In this document: positions 14,196 to 14,308 of the stretch, piece after piece
How positions within the stretch are numbered: the stretch's first letter is position 1
How the letters are laid out: each line of letters begins with the position of its first letter
From: Deltaproteobacteria bacterium
GTDB taxonomy: Bacteria > Desulfobacterota_B > Binatia > Binatales > Binataceae
Length of the DNA: 14,308 bases
Assembly (NCBI GenBank): GCA_021827465.1
Contig: JAKAVX010000014.1
Coordinates: 1 to 14,308 of the forward strand
Reading direction: 5' to 3'
Program-made: the position numbers and the translations under genes
The notes under the pieces: generated by a model
Told to the model about the DNA's origin: nothing
What the model saw: only the letters and a program-made list of their open reading frames with translations
The model's database searches: none

Positions 14196-14308
14196 CAGGA
14201 ATGCACCGATGAACGCGCGCTCGCCGAGCCAGCCGGCGGTTCCATCCTGGGCATCGGGTCAACCAGCAGCGGCCTGGGTTTGAACAACGGGAACATCTCG
14301 CTAATGGT
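14195..14308 (-). CDS. Probable NosD, C-terminal fragment (cut by window edge)
   Basis: On the minus strand one frame is open from the window edge to a TGA at 14197-14195, which shares its last base with the NosF start. The 37 residues include ISEMFPLFKPRPLLVDPMPRM and then a Ser/Ala-rich tail. The pattern of a hydrophobic helix followed by a PLLVDPxP motif resembles the end of NosD, the periplasmic beta-helix protein that works with NosFY. NosD commonly precedes NosF, so the position agrees. With so little sequence the call depends heavily on context. Confidence 0.5.
   Translation of the reverse strand, partial: TISEMFPLFKPRPLLVDPMPRMEPPAGSASARSSVHS

Noticed and set aside
1..14308. Search for CRISPR arrays, tRNAs, transposases, integrases and toxin-antitoxin pairs
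   Set aside because: No regularly spaced repeats, cloverleaf, terminal inverted repeats or related protein families were found.

Overview
The window is about two thirds G+C and densely coded. It comes from a Gram-negative bacterium: it carries a complete outer-membrane TolC-type channel with an inner-membrane RND pump, and periplasmic maturation proteins. No marker gene fixes the taxon. High GC, a bacterial PolX with PHP domain, EthD paralogues and a NosL/NosF/NosY cassette would fit an uncultured soil or sediment lineage outside the enterics, but this is only a guess. There are no rRNA or tRNA genes, CRISPR arrays, integrases or recognisable insertion sequences.

Layout. (1) 2-172 (+): the C-terminal end of a dual-specificity or tyrosine-type protein phosphatase, cut by the window edge. 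(2) 173-586: a non-coding gap with two hairpins, one followed by a short T-rich run, and an AT-rich palindromic patch at 505-530 that is the best promoter/operator candidate for the next operon. (3) 587-6564 (+): a tightly overlapping efflux operon: TolC-like outer-membrane protein, periplasmic adaptor, RND permease, and a two-helix DUF2892 protein. The first three should form one envelope-spanning pump. (4) 6602-8377 (+): a small secreted protein of unknown function, a PaaI-type hotdog thioesterase, and two tandem EthD-family genes. A strong hairpin at 8401-8431 lies between the second EthD gene and the convergent polX.

(5) 8471-14308 (-), transcribed from right to left: the tail of a NosD-like protein, a NosF-like ABC ATPase, a membrane-anchored NosL-like copper chaperone, a NosY-like permease, an unrecognised four-helix membrane protein with a His/acid-rich loop, an aldo/keto reductase, and DNA polymerase X. 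nosD-nosF-nosL-nosY are joined by stop/start overlaps, so they should be translated together. This set supplies copper or sulfur for maturation of nitrous-oxide reductase in known systems; nosZ itself is not in the window and would be expected beyond position 14308 if the assignment holds.

The most notable items are the nos-type maturation cassette with its extra membrane protein, the EthD pair whose central 123 bp are almost identical while both flanks have diverged (a gene-conversion-like pattern), the overlapping palindromes before the efflux operon, and several compact hairpins, one of them inside a coding region.
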